From DAOUBF01 sp034432795 (lineage in GTDB: Bacteria > Chloroflexota > Anaerolineae > DSLN01): DNA of 64,000 nucleotides. The notes beneath the pieces were generated by a model, which saw only the letters and a program-made list of their open reading frames with translations, was not told the DNA's origin and searched no databases. The position numbers and the translations under genes were made by a program. This document shows, one piece after another, positions 16,665 to 25,659 of this stretch. Where the stretch lies: positions 1-64,000 of the forward strand of contig DAOUBF010000088.1 of assembly GCA_034432795.1 (NCBI GenBank), read 5' to 3'. The stretch's first letter is position 1. Each line of letters starts with the position of its first letter.

Positions 16665-16703
16665 CCTCCGACCTCCTTCCCGCCCTCAGCGGGGGAGAGA
16701 CAG

Positions 16704-16720
16704 TTGAAAAAGATTTTCAA
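16704..16720. promoter_or_regulatory. Candidate Fur/Zur operator
   Basis: TTGAAAA-AGA-TTTTCAA, a perfect 7-3-7 inverted repeat, A/T-rich in a GC-rich genome, 40 bases before the regulator's ATG. Fur-family boxes are typically A/T-rich dyads near the promoter of the regulated operon. Confidence 0.7.
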
Positions 16721-16768
16721 TAGGAGATTTTAGCAGAAACAGCCCGGCTGTCAAGAGGTGCGGTGATG

Positions 16769-16823
16769 CCAGTTACCCCCCACCCCAGCCCTCCCCCACA
16801 GAGGGGGGAGGGGGTGACCTCCT
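16769..16823. repeat. Family A palindromic repeat (intergenic)
   Basis: CCCCCCACCCCAGCCCTCCC followed by GAGGGGGGAGGGGGTGACC. It lies between the divergent Fur operon and the binding-protein gene; near-identical copies are at 33915 and 38915. Confidence 0.75.
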
Positions 16824-16941
16824 GACCGGATGATTCTTATGACATCTGACATCATAAAAAGTGACAGTTGTCCCCCTATTCTAGGGATAATTCGGGTTAA
16901 AATTCTCATAGTCCGACGACGGACGACGGCCAGGGGAAGCG

Positions 16942-17874
16942 ATGAGGGCCAGAGGATATGTAACAGCGTTAGCAGGCCTGGTGTTGACAGCCTCACTGCT
17001 GGCCTGCGGCGGGCCTGCCTATCCACGCGTGCGCCTGGCGCAGGAAGGGCAGCCGGCTGTGGCCGAGGCTGCACCGCGCAAGCTGCCGCTGCGGGTGGCG
17101 GTCGCCGCGGTGATCTCCCCAAAGGCGACTCTGGACGCTTACAAGCCGTTGCTGGATGTCCTGGGCAGGCAGCTTGACCGCCCCGTTCGGCTGATTCAAC
17201 GCAGCACTTATGCCGAGATCAACGAGTTAATCCGCACCGGCGGGGCCGACCTGGCCTTCGTCTGCGGTGGGGCTTATGTGGAAGGCCAGCGCGATTTCGG
17301 CATGGAACTGCTGGTGGCGCCGCAGGTGCGTGGCCAAACGGTGTATTATTCCTACATTATCGTGCCCCGTGACAGCCCCGCCCAAAGCCTGGCCGACCTG
17401 CGTGGCAAGACCTTCGCCTTCAGCGACCCGCTGTCCAACTCCGGCTATCTCTTCCCGATCTACCGGCTCTCCCAGATGGGCGAGACCGCCGAGAGCTTCT
17501 TCCGCAGCACGTTCTTCACCTACAGCCACGACAACTCCATCAAAGCTGTGGCCGAGCATCTGGCCGACGGCGCGGCAGTAGATAGCCTGGTGTACGATTA
17601 TGCCATCGCCCGCAACCCTATAGATAGCGGCCGGACGCGCATCATTGAGAAATCGCCCGCCTACGGTATCCCGCCGGTGGTTGTCCATCCCGACCTGGAC
17701 CCGGCCCTCAAAGATCGGCTGCGGGCTATCCTGCTGAATCTGCACACCGACCCGCAGGGGCGCCGGGCCCTTCAGGCTTTGCTGATTGACCGTTTCGTGC
17801 AGGTGGATGACAGCAGTTATGACAGCATCCGCCTCATGGCGGCACAGGTACGAAGGTGGCATGAGGAACACTGA
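16942..17874 (+). CDS. PhnD-like substrate-binding lipoprotein, probable sensor partner
   Basis: A 310-residue exported lipoprotein: basic start, hydrophobic helix, lipobox LLAC (Cys22), then a PhnD-type periplasmic binding fold (DLAFVCGGAYVEG, GKTFAFSDPLSNSGYLFP). PhnD-like proteins bind oxyanions or phosphonates. No transporter genes follow; instead the last codons overlap a histidine kinase gene. That matches signalling binding proteins such as AioX/ArrX for arsenic or the PhnD-like domain fused in TtrS for tetrathionate. The inferred role is extracytoplasmic capture of the substrate of the downstream molybdoenzyme and presentation to the kinase. Confidence 0.82.
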   Translation: MRARGYVTALAGLVLTASLLACGGPAYPRVRLAQEGQPAVAEAAPRKLPLRVAVAAVISPKATLDAYKPLLDVLGRQLDRPVRLIQRSTYAEINELIRTGGADLAFVCGGAYVEGQRDFGMELLVAPQVRGQTVYYSYIIVPRDSPAQSLADLRGKTFAFSDPLSNSGYLFPIYRLSQMGETAESFFRSTFFTYSHDNSIKAVAEHLADGAAVDSLVYDYAIARNPIDSGRTRIIEKSPAYGIPPVVVHPDLDPALKDRLRAILLNLHTDPQGRRALQALLIDRFVQVDDSSYDSIRLMAAQVRRWHEEH

Positions 17875-19852
17875 CCTGGCTCTACGCCTGTGGCACGCCA
17901 TTACCGCCGTGAGCATCCGCGCCAAGATCGCTGGCATGGTGGTGGGGGTGGTGTTGCTCCTGGGGCTGGGAGTGACGCTCCAGGTGCGGGCGCGGCTGGC
18001 CGCCGAACTGGGGCAGAGCCTGCAGGAGCGCGGCATTGCTATCACCCGTGACCTGGCCGCCCGCAGCACCGACCTGATCCTGACCGGCAACACTTTCGCG
18101 CTCTACGCGCTGGTGCGCGACACGGTGGAGAACAACGCCGATGTGCGTTACGTGTTTATCCTCGGCCCGGACGGGCAGGTGTTGGTGCACTCCTTTGAGC
18201 AGGGCGTCCCTCCCGATCTCTTGAGTGTTAATGTGCTGCCCGCAGAGGCCCCCTATCACGTTCAGGTCCTGGACAGCGATGAGGGCCTGATCCAGGATGT
18301 GGCCGCGCCTATCTTTGGGGGCCAGGTGGGGGTAGCGCGCGTAGGGCTTTCGCAAAACCGCCTGGCCGCGGCAGTGACCCGGGCGACGTGGGAGCTGATC
18401 GCGGCGACAGCGGCGGCGCTGGCGCTGGGGGTGGCCCTGGCATTGTTCCTCACCCACATCCTCACCCGGCCAGTCTTTGATCTGGTGGACCTGGCCCGCG
18501 CTGTCGGTCAGGGTGACCTCTCCAGGCAGGTGAAGGTGTGGATGGCCGATGAGATCGGCGAACTGTCCGCAGCATTCAACCGGATGACGGCTGACCTGGC
18601 CCGTCATCGGGATGACCTGCTACGCCACAACCGTGAACTCGTGGCGCTCAACAGCGTGGCGGCGGCGATCAGCGGCGCTCACGGGCCAGATGAGATGTTG
18701 ACTGCGGCGTTGGGCACGACGCTGGAGGTGATCGGCGCCCCGGCAGGATGGGTGGTTTTACCTGAGAGAGAAGGGGGGCGGCTGAGTATTGTGGCCTATC
18801 AGGGCCTGCCTGACAGTTTTGTCCAGGGGGAGAAGGCCGCTGATCTGGCAGAGTGTCTGTGCCGACAGGTGGTGGGCTATGCCGCAGCTGGCCTGCCTGA
18901 GGTGCGCTACGATTGCCCCCGCCTGGTTCGGCTACGGCGTTGTGGTAGCGATCTGTGTTGCCACGTGAGTGTGCCGCTGCTGGCGCGGGGGCGCGCAGTT
19001 GGGGTGATGAACATCGCCAGCAACGCGGCGCGCGGCGCCTTCACACCTGAAGAGCTGGCCTTGCTGGCGGCGATTGGCCAACAGGTGGGTGTGGCCGTGG
19101 AGAGCGCCCGGCTGTGGGAGGAAGTGCAGCGCCAGTCCGCCTTACGTGCCCGCCTGCTCAATCAGATCATCACGGCGCAGGAGGCAGAGCGCCAGCGCAT
19201 CGCCCGTGAACTCCACGACGAAGCCGGAAGCGCGCTGACCTCGCTCATCGTTGGGCTGCGTTTGATTGAGACGCGCACTGAGGGGAACGAGGCACTCCGC
19301 GCTCAGGCTGCCGATCTCAAGGCACTGGCGGGGCAGATCCTGGATGACCTGCACCGATTGTCGGTGGAGTTGCGGCCGAGTGCGCTTGACCGGCTGGGCC
19401 TGGTGACGGCGCTGGAACAGTTCGTCCGCGACTATGGCCGTAAGCACGGTCTGAAAACCGATTTCCAGGCGGCGTGCCCGCCTGGGCTGCGCCTGCCAGC
19501 GGAGGTGGAGATGGCCTTGTACCGCATCGTTCAGGAGGCGTTGACCAATATCGTCCGCCATGCGGCGGCCACCCACGTGGGCGTCATCCTGGAATGGCGC
19601 CAGGGGGCGGTCGTGGCCATTGTTGAGGACGATGGGCGGGGCTTTGATGTGGCCGCGACGTTGGCCGGCGCCGGCGGGGGGCAACGGCTGGGTCTGTTCG
19701 GCATGCAGGAACGGGCCGCGCTGGTCGGCGGCCGGCTGACGCTGGAATCGGCGCCGGGCCAGGGGACGACGGTCTTCGTGGAGATACCCTTGGGGGCCAG
19801 CGTAGGGGCACGGCGCACCGTGCCCCTACTTGAGGGGGTATCTGAAGGGTGA
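17861..19852 (+). CDS. Membrane sensor histidine kinase (HAMP-GAF-HisKA_3)
   Basis: A 663-residue kinase. Two membrane helices (about 24-42 and 179-203) flank a ~135-residue extracytoplasmic sensor; HAMP follows, then a cysteine-rich GAF domain (ECLC, YDCP, RRCG, LCCHVSVPL). The NarX/ComP-type dimerisation domain has ARELHDEAG (phospho-His about 452) and the ATPase ends with DDGRGFD and GLFGMQERA. It starts 14 bases before the end of the binding-lipoprotein gene, so the two are coupled. The GAF cysteines could carry a redox or metal sensor, which is inference. The last ~18 residues after VEIPL are encoded by a 28-base palindrome. Confidence 0.9.
   Translation: MRNTDLALRLWHAITAVSIRAKIAGMVVGVVLLLGLGVTLQVRARLAAELGQSLQERGIAITRDLAARSTDLILTGNTFALYALVRDTVENNADVRYVFILGPDGQVLVHSFEQGVPPDLLSVNVLPAEAPYHVQVLDSDEGLIQDVAAPIFGGQVGVARVGLSQNRLAAAVTRATWELIAATAAALALGVALALFLTHILTRPVFDLVDLARAVGQGDLSRQVKVWMADEIGELSAAFNRMTADLARHRDDLLRHNRELVALNSVAAAISGAHGPDEMLTAALGTTLEVIGAPAGWVVLPEREGGRLSIVAYQGLPDSFVQGEKAADLAECLCRQVVGYAAAGLPEVRYDCPRLVRLRRCGSDLCCHVSVPLLARGRAVGVMNIASNAARGAFTPEELALLAAIGQQVGVAVESARLWEEVQRQSALRARLLNQIITAQEAERQRIARELHDEAGSALTSLIVGLRLIETRTEGNEALRAQAADLKALAGQILDDLHRLSVELRPSALDRLGLVTALEQFVRDYGRKHGLKTDFQAACPPGLRLPAEVEMALYRIVQEALTNIVRHAAATHVGVILEWRQGAVVAIVEDDGRGFDVAATLAGAGGGQRLGLFGMQERAALVGGRLTLESAPGQGTTVFVEIPLGASVGARRTVPLLEGVSEG
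19802..19829. repeat. Family D palindrome inside the kinase gene
   Basis: GTAGGGGCACGG and CCGTGCCCCTAC form a perfect 12-bp stem around CGCA. Similar GTAGGGGC...GCCCCTAC hairpins lie between genes at 26778-26805 and near 33184. Confidence 0.75.
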
Positions 19853-19861
19853 AGGAAAAGG

Positions 19862-20530
19862 ATGTCTCGGAGCCGCATCCTGTTGGTTGACGACCATGCT
19901 GTCCTGCGCGCCGGGCTGAGGGCTTTGCTGGGGACGCAGCCCGACCTGGTGGTGGTGGGGGAGGCAGGCAACGCTGCAGAGGCCTTGCGCCTGGCGCAGG
20001 GCTTACAGCCCGACATCGTGCTTTTGGACATCAGTATGCCGGGGCTGGACGGCCTGGCAGCATTGCGCCAGATGCGCCAGGTGGCTCCCTCTGCGCGGGT
20101 GCTCATTCTCACCATGCACGCTGAGGAAAGCTTTCTGCGGGCGGCGCTGGCCGAGGGGGCCGCCGGTTATCTCCTTAAACGTAGCGCTGAGGGAGACCTG
20201 CTGGCAGCGCTACGTGCCGTGGCCCGGGGCGAAGCCTTCCTGGACCCGGCGCTGACACGGGCGCTGATTGACGGCTACCTGGCGGAGGAGCAGGGCCACA
20301 CCCCCCGGCAGGCTGCTCCACAGGTGGACTACGATGGCCTCACCGCACGTGAGATTGAGGTATTGCGCCTGATCGCCCAGGGCTATACCAACGCCGAGAT
20401 CGCCGAGCGGCTGGTCATCAGCGTCAAGACGGTGGAGACGCATAAGGCGCATATCATGGATAAGCTGGGCAGGCGCAGCCGGGTGGAACTCGTGCGCTAT
20501 GCTCTGGAGAAGGGCTTGCTGGCGGAGTAG
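19862..20530 (+). CDS. NarL/FixJ-family response regulator
   Basis: 222 residues: a receiver domain with the acidic pair DDH (11-12), phospho-acceptor Asp56 in LLDISMPG and KRSAEG (Lys), then a LuxR-type helix-turn-helix (LTAREIEVLRLIAQGYTNAEIAERL, SVKTVETHKAHI). It pairs with the HisKA_3 kinase directly upstream (9-base gap) and with the respiratory operon downstream. Its probable target is the 22-bp palindrome 113 bases after its stop codon. The order sensor-regulator-B-C-A equals that of ttrSR-ttrBCA in Salmonella. Confidence 0.92.
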   Translation: MSRSRILLVDDHAVLRAGLRALLGTQPDLVVVGEAGNAAEALRLAQGLQPDIVLLDISMPGLDGLAALRQMRQVAPSARVLILTMHAEESFLRAALAEGAAGYLLKRSAEGDLLAALRAVARGEAFLDPALTRALIDGYLAEEQGHTPRQAAPQVDYDGLTAREIEVLRLIAQGYTNAEIAERLVISVKTVETHKAHIMDKLGRRSRVELVRYALEKGLLAE

Positions 20531-20642
20531 CCAGGCCGCAGGCTCTCAGGCCACCTCTATACCCGAATAGGTCCCTCGTTTTATCCGCTGGGGCAGGTCT
20601 TGAGCACGCCTCCAAGCTGAATCCGGCCAGGGCACCCCGGCG

Positions 20643-20664
20643 CTATCAGGGAATTCCCTGATAG
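20643..20664. promoter_or_regulatory. Perfect 22-bp palindrome, candidate response-regulator operator
   Basis: CTATCAGGGAA followed by its exact reverse complement, no loop and no T-tract, so a dimeric protein-binding site is likelier than a terminator. It lies in the 269-base gap between the regulator gene and the molybdoenzyme operon, about 85 bases upstream of a CATAAT -10-like element (20750-20755). Confidence 0.65.
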
Positions 20665-20799
20665 TAGCCGCCTGAAATCAGGGTGCGCCCCGATGCCTTC
20701 CCCGGCAAGATCAGTGTCCGACCTGATACACACCGCCCGCATTTCACCCCATAATAGTGGCAATTCGGCACGGCAGCCGTTTACCTCTTGGAGGCGTGC

Positions 20800-21438
20800 A
20801 TGGCGAAGAAGCGCTATGGCATGGCGATTGACCTGCGTCGCTGCGTGGGCTGTGAAGCCTGCACGATCGCCTGTAAGCAGGAGAACCATACACCGCCCGG
20901 CGTGGCCTATGCCAAGGTGATCAAGCAGGAAACGGGGACGTACCCGCACGTCCGCCGCACCTTCCTCCCCGTGTTATGTAATCACTGCGATGACCCGCCC
21001 TGTGTGCCCGTGTGCCCGGTGGGAGCGACCTGGAAGCGCGAAGAGGACGGTATCGTGGTGGTGGACTATGAGGTGTGCATCGGCTGCCGCTACTGCGTGA
21101 CGGCCTGCCCCTATGGCGCCCGCTATTTTGATTTCGGCGACAATTATTATGAGCCGATGAACGCCTTTGAGGAGCAGCCCTCGCCGGAGTACGGCAAGAG
21201 TTGGGACCGGCGGAACGGTGGCAGCCCTATCGGCAACGTGCGCAAATGCACTTTCTGCCTGCACCGGCTGGCCCGGGGCGAGGAGCCAGCCTGTGTCCAG
21301 ACCTGTATGGCCCGCGCCCGCATCTTCGGCGACCTGAACGATCCGGACAGCGAGGTCTCGCGCCTGATCGCCGAGCGCCGCCACTTCCGCCTGAAGGAAG
21401 AACTGGGCACCGGGCCGAATGTCTATTACCTGGTGTGA
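20800..21438 (+). CDS. Four-cluster ferredoxin subunit of a molybdoenzyme (DmsB/TtrB/PsrB type)
   Basis: 212 residues with the four-cluster cysteine layout of CISM electron-transfer subunits: CVGCEACTIACKQEN, CDDPPCVPVCPVGA, CIGCRYCVTACPYGA and CTFC...CVQTC. It passes electrons between the quinone-facing membrane subunit and the molybdenum subunit. The start at 20800 has TTGGAGG at good spacing. It has no Tat signal, which is normal when it is exported with the Tat-bearing catalytic partner. First gene of a five-gene operon; the gap to the NrfD gene is 13 bases. Confidence 0.93.
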   Translation: MAKKRYGMAIDLRRCVGCEACTIACKQENHTPPGVAYAKVIKQETGTYPHVRRTFLPVLCNHCDDPPCVPVCPVGATWKREEDGIVVVDYEVCIGCRYCVTACPYGARYFDFGDNYYEPMNAFEEQPSPEYGKSWDRRNGGSPIGNVRKCTFCLHRLARGEEPACVQTCMARARIFGDLNDPDSEVSRLIAERRHFRLKEELGTGPNVYYLV

Positions 21439-21451
21439 GAGGAGGCCGGGC

Positions 21452-23017
21452 ATGAAGTCTAACCGAACTGTGGCGATCGCCTACCTGGCCCTGTTGAGCG
21501 TCGTCGCCCTGGTCGGTGTAGCTGCCATTGCTGTGCGTACCAGCCAGGGCCTGCGCGTGACTAACCTGACCAGTCTGGTGCCTTGGGGCCTGTGGGTGGC
21601 CTTTTACATCTATTTCATTGGCCTGTCCGCCGGGTCGTTCCTGATCTCTACGTTGATCTACGTCTTCGGCATCAAGCGCTTTGAGCCGGTGGGGCGGCTG
21701 GCCATCTTCGTCGCTTTTATCGCCATGCTCACCGGCCTGCTGTTCATCCTGCTGGACCTGGGCCATATGGAGCGCTTCTGGACAGTGTTCTTCCGTCGCA
21801 ACAGCCGTTCGGTGCTGGAGTGGGAGATCCATTTCTACAACCTCTACATCGTTATCCTGCTCTCCGAGCTTTGGCTGCTTATGCGCCGTGACCTGATCCG
21901 CCGGGGGCAGGGGCAGGGCCTGAAAGCCAGCCTATGCCGGTTGCTGGCCCTGGGCAGTACAGACCTGTCCGAGGCGTCGGCAGCGCAGGACATGCGGGCA
22001 GTGCGCCTGCTGGGGATGTTGGGCGTGCCGGTGGCGCTGGCGGTGCACGGCGGTACCGGAGCGATCTTCGCTGTGGTCAAGGCGCGCCCTTATTGGTACA
22101 CCGGCCTGTTCCCGCTCATCTTCATTGTCTCGGCGCTGGCCTCAGGCGGGGCACTCCTCACCTTCCTGTATGCCTTCTTTGGCCGCCGGGATGAGCATCA
22201 TAGCGATCTGGTCATCAGCCTGGGCAGGCTGGTGGCCGGCTTCCTGGCCCTGGACCTGGTGTTTCTGGCGAGCGAGATGTTGGTGGGGCTATATGGCGCG
22301 GTGCCCGACCATCTGGCGACCTACCAGGCGATCCTCACCGGCCCGTTCTGGTATGTGTTCTGGATCGGCCAACTCGGCCTGGGGGCGATTGTCCCCCTGG
22401 CTTTGATTCTGTCCCGCCATACACGTGCCTCTGTGGGCTGGATCGGCGTGGCCGGGGCGCTGATCGTCGTGGGCATCCTGGGGGTGCGCCTGAATATTGT
22501 CATCCCACCGCTGACCGTGCCGCTCATGCCCGGCATTGACAGCGCCTACCCCCTGGGGCGCTTCTCCACGTTTGAATTCACCGGCCTGGCGGGGACGCTG
22601 TTCGCGCTGGCTATCGCTGCCTTCGTGATCGCCTCCGGCTGGATCATTGCCTATTTGACCCGTCTGCCACGCCTGCCGGTGGAGCGCTGGCTGGCCCGTG
22701 CCGCCGGGCTGGCCGTCGTGGCCGGCTTCGTGTTCATGGGGCTGCGCTTCCTGGATGTGGGCATTGCGCCTGAGGTCGTGGCGCTCTCCGGCGCCCCTGC
22801 CCGCCTGCCGCTGTTCTTCGGCGGCTCGCTGCGAGCGCAAGACCCGACCTTCTATTCACCCAGCCCGATTGAATGGCTCTCCTCTATGGGGCTGGTGGCA
22901 TTGGCAGTGATGGCGTTCACAGCGGGCAAACTGCTCCTGCCCCTGGAGGCCGAGCCAGAGCCATCGCCTCAGCCGCGCCGTTTCCCAGGATTTGAGCCTG
23001 AACTGGACGAAGCCTGA
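21452..23017 (+). CDS. NrfD/PsrC-type membrane quinol-interacting subunit
   Basis: About 521 residues with nine or ten membrane helices and the NrfD-family N-terminal block (VPWGLWVAFYIYFIGLSAGSFLIS). NrfD subunits lack haem and exchange electrons with menaquinol through the adjacent ferredoxin subunit. The protein is longer than TtrC (~340) and PsrC (~317), with an additional helical extension toward the C-terminus, closer in size to HybB-like members. GAGGAGG precedes ATG 21452. It anchors the complex in the membrane, catalytic subunit outside if the Tat signal of the partner is used. Confidence 0.9.
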   Translation: MKSNRTVAIAYLALLSVVALVGVAAIAVRTSQGLRVTNLTSLVPWGLWVAFYIYFIGLSAGSFLISTLIYVFGIKRFEPVGRLAIFVAFIAMLTGLLFILLDLGHMERFWTVFFRRNSRSVLEWEIHFYNLYIVILLSELWLLMRRDLIRRGQGQGLKASLCRLLALGSTDLSEASAAQDMRAVRLLGMLGVPVALAVHGGTGAIFAVVKARPYWYTGLFPLIFIVSALASGGALLTFLYAFFGRRDEHHSDLVISLGRLVAGFLALDLVFLASEMLVGLYGAVPDHLATYQAILTGPFWYVFWIGQLGLGAIVPLALILSRHTRASVGWIGVAGALIVVGILGVRLNIVIPPLTVPLMPGIDSAYPLGRFSTFEFTGLAGTLFALAIAAFVIASGWIIAYLTRLPRLPVERWLARAAGLAVVAGFVFMGLRFLDVGIAPEVVALSGAPARLPLFFGGSLRAQDPTFYSPSPIEWLSSMGLVALAVMAFTAGKLLLPLEAEPEPSPQPRRFPGFEPELDEA

Positions 23018-23046
23018 TGCTGAGTGCAGTAGAGTGAGGGGGAGAG

Positions 23047-25659
23047 ATGCACACACCACTTCTGACCCGTCGTGATTTCCTTAAGGCATTGGCTGCCACT
23101 GCCGGGCTGGCGGCGGTGGGCAATCGGTTTGTCCCTCTTCTCTTCACCGCTCCCGCCAGGGCAGGGGACGGGAATGGGACCTGGATCCCCACCTGTTGCA
23201 ACATCTGCGGCGGGCAGACCGGCGTGCTGGTGCGCGTGGAGCATGGCCGCGTGGCCAAGATTGAGCCGAACCCGGATAACCCTATCGGCGTGGCTAACGT
23301 CTCCACCGATTTCTGGCGCTGGAAGAACACCGATGGCGCCGCCATGTGCCCCAAGGGCAACTCCGCTATCATGGCGCTGTACGACCCGGACCGGCTTAAA
23401 ACGCCGCTTAAGCGCACCAACCCCGACAAGAGCGCGGGCGCCGACCCGGGCTGGGTCGCCATTTCCTGGGAGCAGGCGCTTGACGAGATCGCCGGGCGGC
23501 TCAAGGCATTGCGCGATGCGGGCGAGGCCCACAAGCTTATCTGGTTCAGCGAAGACCACTCCTTCGTGGACATTCAGCAAGACTTCTGTGCGCTGTACGG
23601 CACGCCCAACTATCACAACCACTCCAACCTGTGCGATGTCTCACGCAAAGCCAGCTTCAAACTGGTCATGGGCGATGAGCGCCCGCTAGGCGACTTCGCC
23701 AACGCCCGCTATATCCTGCTCTTCGGCTGGAACCCGCTCTCGGCCACCAAATGGTCGCACCTGCCGCGCATCTTCACCCGCGCCATTGAGCGCGGCGCCA
23801 AGCTGGTCGTGGTGGACCCCAACCTGAGCAACACGGCCGCCCGCGCCCACGAGTGGGTGCCGATTCGCCCGGCGACTGACGGGGCACTGGCCCTGGCGCT
23901 GGCCCACCTGCTGATCAAGTGGGACCTATACGACAAGGATTTCGTTCAGAATTGGACGGTCGGTTTTGAGGCCTTCGCCGACTACGTCGCTGATAAGACG
24001 CCCGAATGGGCCGAGCATATCACCAGCGTCCCCGCCGCCACCATCCGCCACATTGCCCGTGACCTGGGGACGATCAAGCCGGCGGTGGTGGACGTGTGGA
24101 GCGGCCCCGGCCAGCACTCCAATGCTGTCCAGAGTGGGCGGGCGATTGCCCTGCTTAATGTGTTGCTAGGCTCGGTGGACCGGCCGGGGACAATGATCAA
24201 CCCTGAACGCAAGGGCGGCGCGCACCAGCCGGTGAAAGGCCCGAAGATCACCCAGCCGCGCCTGGACGGGCGCGACACGCTCTACCCCTTCGCCCACAGC
24301 TCCGGCATCTACACCGAGGTTCTCCAGGTCCTGCTCAACGATGGCAAGGACCGCTATGGTAGAGAGCTGTATATGCCCAAGGTCGGTGTGATCATCTTCC
24401 AGAACATGGCCATGTCGGTGCCGGGCAGTTCCGATGTGGCCAGGGCGCTGAGGAAGCTGGAGTACCTGGTGGTGGTGGACACACACCTGTCGGAGACGGC
24501 ACAACTGGCCGACATCGTGCTGCCGGGGACGGTCTATCTGGAGCGCTATGATCTGAACAACAACTGGGTGACCTGGCCCACGCTGGGGTTGCGCCAGCCG
24601 GTGGTGGAGCCGATCTTCGGCCAGTTGCCGGAGTACGAATTCGTGGTGGCATTGGGCCGACGGTTGGGGCTGACCGATGCCGAGGGCAAGGAGTGGTTCT
24701 GGCTGGGGCCGAAGTCGGGCCAGCGTATAGGGAGCACGAAGGCATGGTACGAAGAGTACCTGTCTGTGCAACTGGAGAAGGGTGGCCCGGCGATGAGCCT
24801 AGAGCAACTTAAGGCCCTGCCCGGCGCCATCTGGGTGGACCCGAAGGGCACGATTTACGAGAAATGGAAAAGCGAGGTCAGGCCCCCGGAAGGCGCACGT
24901 GCGTACAGTGGCTGGGCACTCCTCAAAAGCGCTGATGGGAAGGCGGTCCTGGGCTATCGGGATGAGCGGGGGAGAGCGTTCGGGCCAGATGGGGGACCTC
25001 TACAGGTCCCTCAGGATGCCCAGGTGGATGCCAGTGTGCAGCAGGTCATCATTGAACAGGATGGCAGGTTGTGGGGCTATGTGGACGCCAGGGGCATCCT
25101 GAAGGATAAGAACGGTAAGGGCCTGGGCCTGCTGCGCCAGGGCAAATTCGTCAAGGGCTGGAACACGCCCTCGCGCCTGTGTGAGTTCGTCTCAGAGCAG
25201 GCGGCGGCTAAAAAGGACGCCAACGGGAATATGATTGACGCCCTGCCGGTTTACGTCCCCCGCGATTGGTTCCCCAGCCCGGAGTATCCACTGTACTTTA
25301 TCTCGTGGAAAGAGGCGCCGCATACACACACGCGCACCTTTAATAACCCTTACCTGATGGAGCTGCGCGGCTGGAATCCCTTGCGCATCAACACCCAGAC
25401 GGCTGCCCGGCTAGGCATCCGCACCGGCGACGAGGTGTGGGTGGAATCACCTTATGGCCGGGTGAAGGCGGTAGCCGAGGTCACCGAGGGTATCCACCCG
25501 GAGGTGGTGGGCTGGATGCGGGGGTTCGGTCATTGGGCGCTGGGGAAGATCGCGCGTGGCAAGGGTGCTCATGACAATGTGCTCTTGCCCCTGAAGTCCG
25601 ATCCGATTTCAGGGATGTCGCTGAATAAAGAGGCCTGCGTGCGGGTGTATAAAGCATGA
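23047..25659 (+). CDS. Tat-exported molybdopterin oxidoreductase, catalytic subunit (PsrA/TtrA/ArrA-like)
   Basis: 870 residues. The twin-arginine signal TRRDFLKAL is followed by a DMSO-reductase-family protein. The cluster motif is atypical: C50-C51-x2-C54-x3-T58, then C101 in MCPKG, so the usual third cysteine is Thr unless C50 substitutes. NHSNLCDVS places a likely Mo-ligand Cys at 196. The C-terminal dinucleotide-binding domain begins near YFISWKEAPHTHTRTFNNP. Such enzymes reduce polysulfide, thiosulfate, tetrathionate or arsenate; the substrate is not determinable. The operon with a ferredoxin, NrfD and TorD chaperone supports a quinol-linked anaerobic reductase, or an oxidase running in reverse. 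Confidence 0.9.
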   Translation: MHTPLLTRRDFLKALAATAGLAAVGNRFVPLLFTAPARAGDGNGTWIPTCCNICGGQTGVLVRVEHGRVAKIEPNPDNPIGVANVSTDFWRWKNTDGAAMCPKGNSAIMALYDPDRLKTPLKRTNPDKSAGADPGWVAISWEQALDEIAGRLKALRDAGEAHKLIWFSEDHSFVDIQQDFCALYGTPNYHNHSNLCDVSRKASFKLVMGDERPLGDFANARYILLFGWNPLSATKWSHLPRIFTRAIERGAKLVVVDPNLSNTAARAHEWVPIRPATDGALALALAHLLIKWDLYDKDFVQNWTVGFEAFADYVADKTPEWAEHITSVPAATIRHIARDLGTIKPAVVDVWSGPGQHSNAVQSGRAIALLNVLLGSVDRPGTMINPERKGGAHQPVKGPKITQPRLDGRDTLYPFAHSSGIYTEVLQVLLNDGKDRYGRELYMPKVGVIIFQNMAMSVPGSSDVARALRKLEYLVVVDTHLSETAQLADIVLPGTVYLERYDLNNNWVTWPTLGLRQPVVEPIFGQLPEYEFVVALGRRLGLTDAEGKEWFWLGPKSGQRIGSTKAWYEEYLSVQLEKGGPAMSLEQLKALPGAIWVDPKGTIYEKWKSEVRPPEGARAYSGWALLKSADGKAVLGYRDERGRAFGPDGGPLQVPQDAQVDASVQQVIIEQDGRLWGYVDARGILKDKNGKGLGLLRQGKFVKGWNTPSRLCEFVSEQAAAKKDANGNMIDALPVYVPRDWFPSPEYPLYFISWKEAPHTHTRTFNNPYLMELRGWNPLRINTQTAARLGIRTGDEVWVESPYGRVKAVAEVTEGIHPEVVGWMRGFGHWALGKIARGKGAHDNVLLPLKSDPISGMSLNKEACVRVYKA

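Noticed and set aside
20643..20664. The 22-bp palindrome as a transcription terminator of the regulator gene
   Set aside because: It has no loop and no following T-tract.
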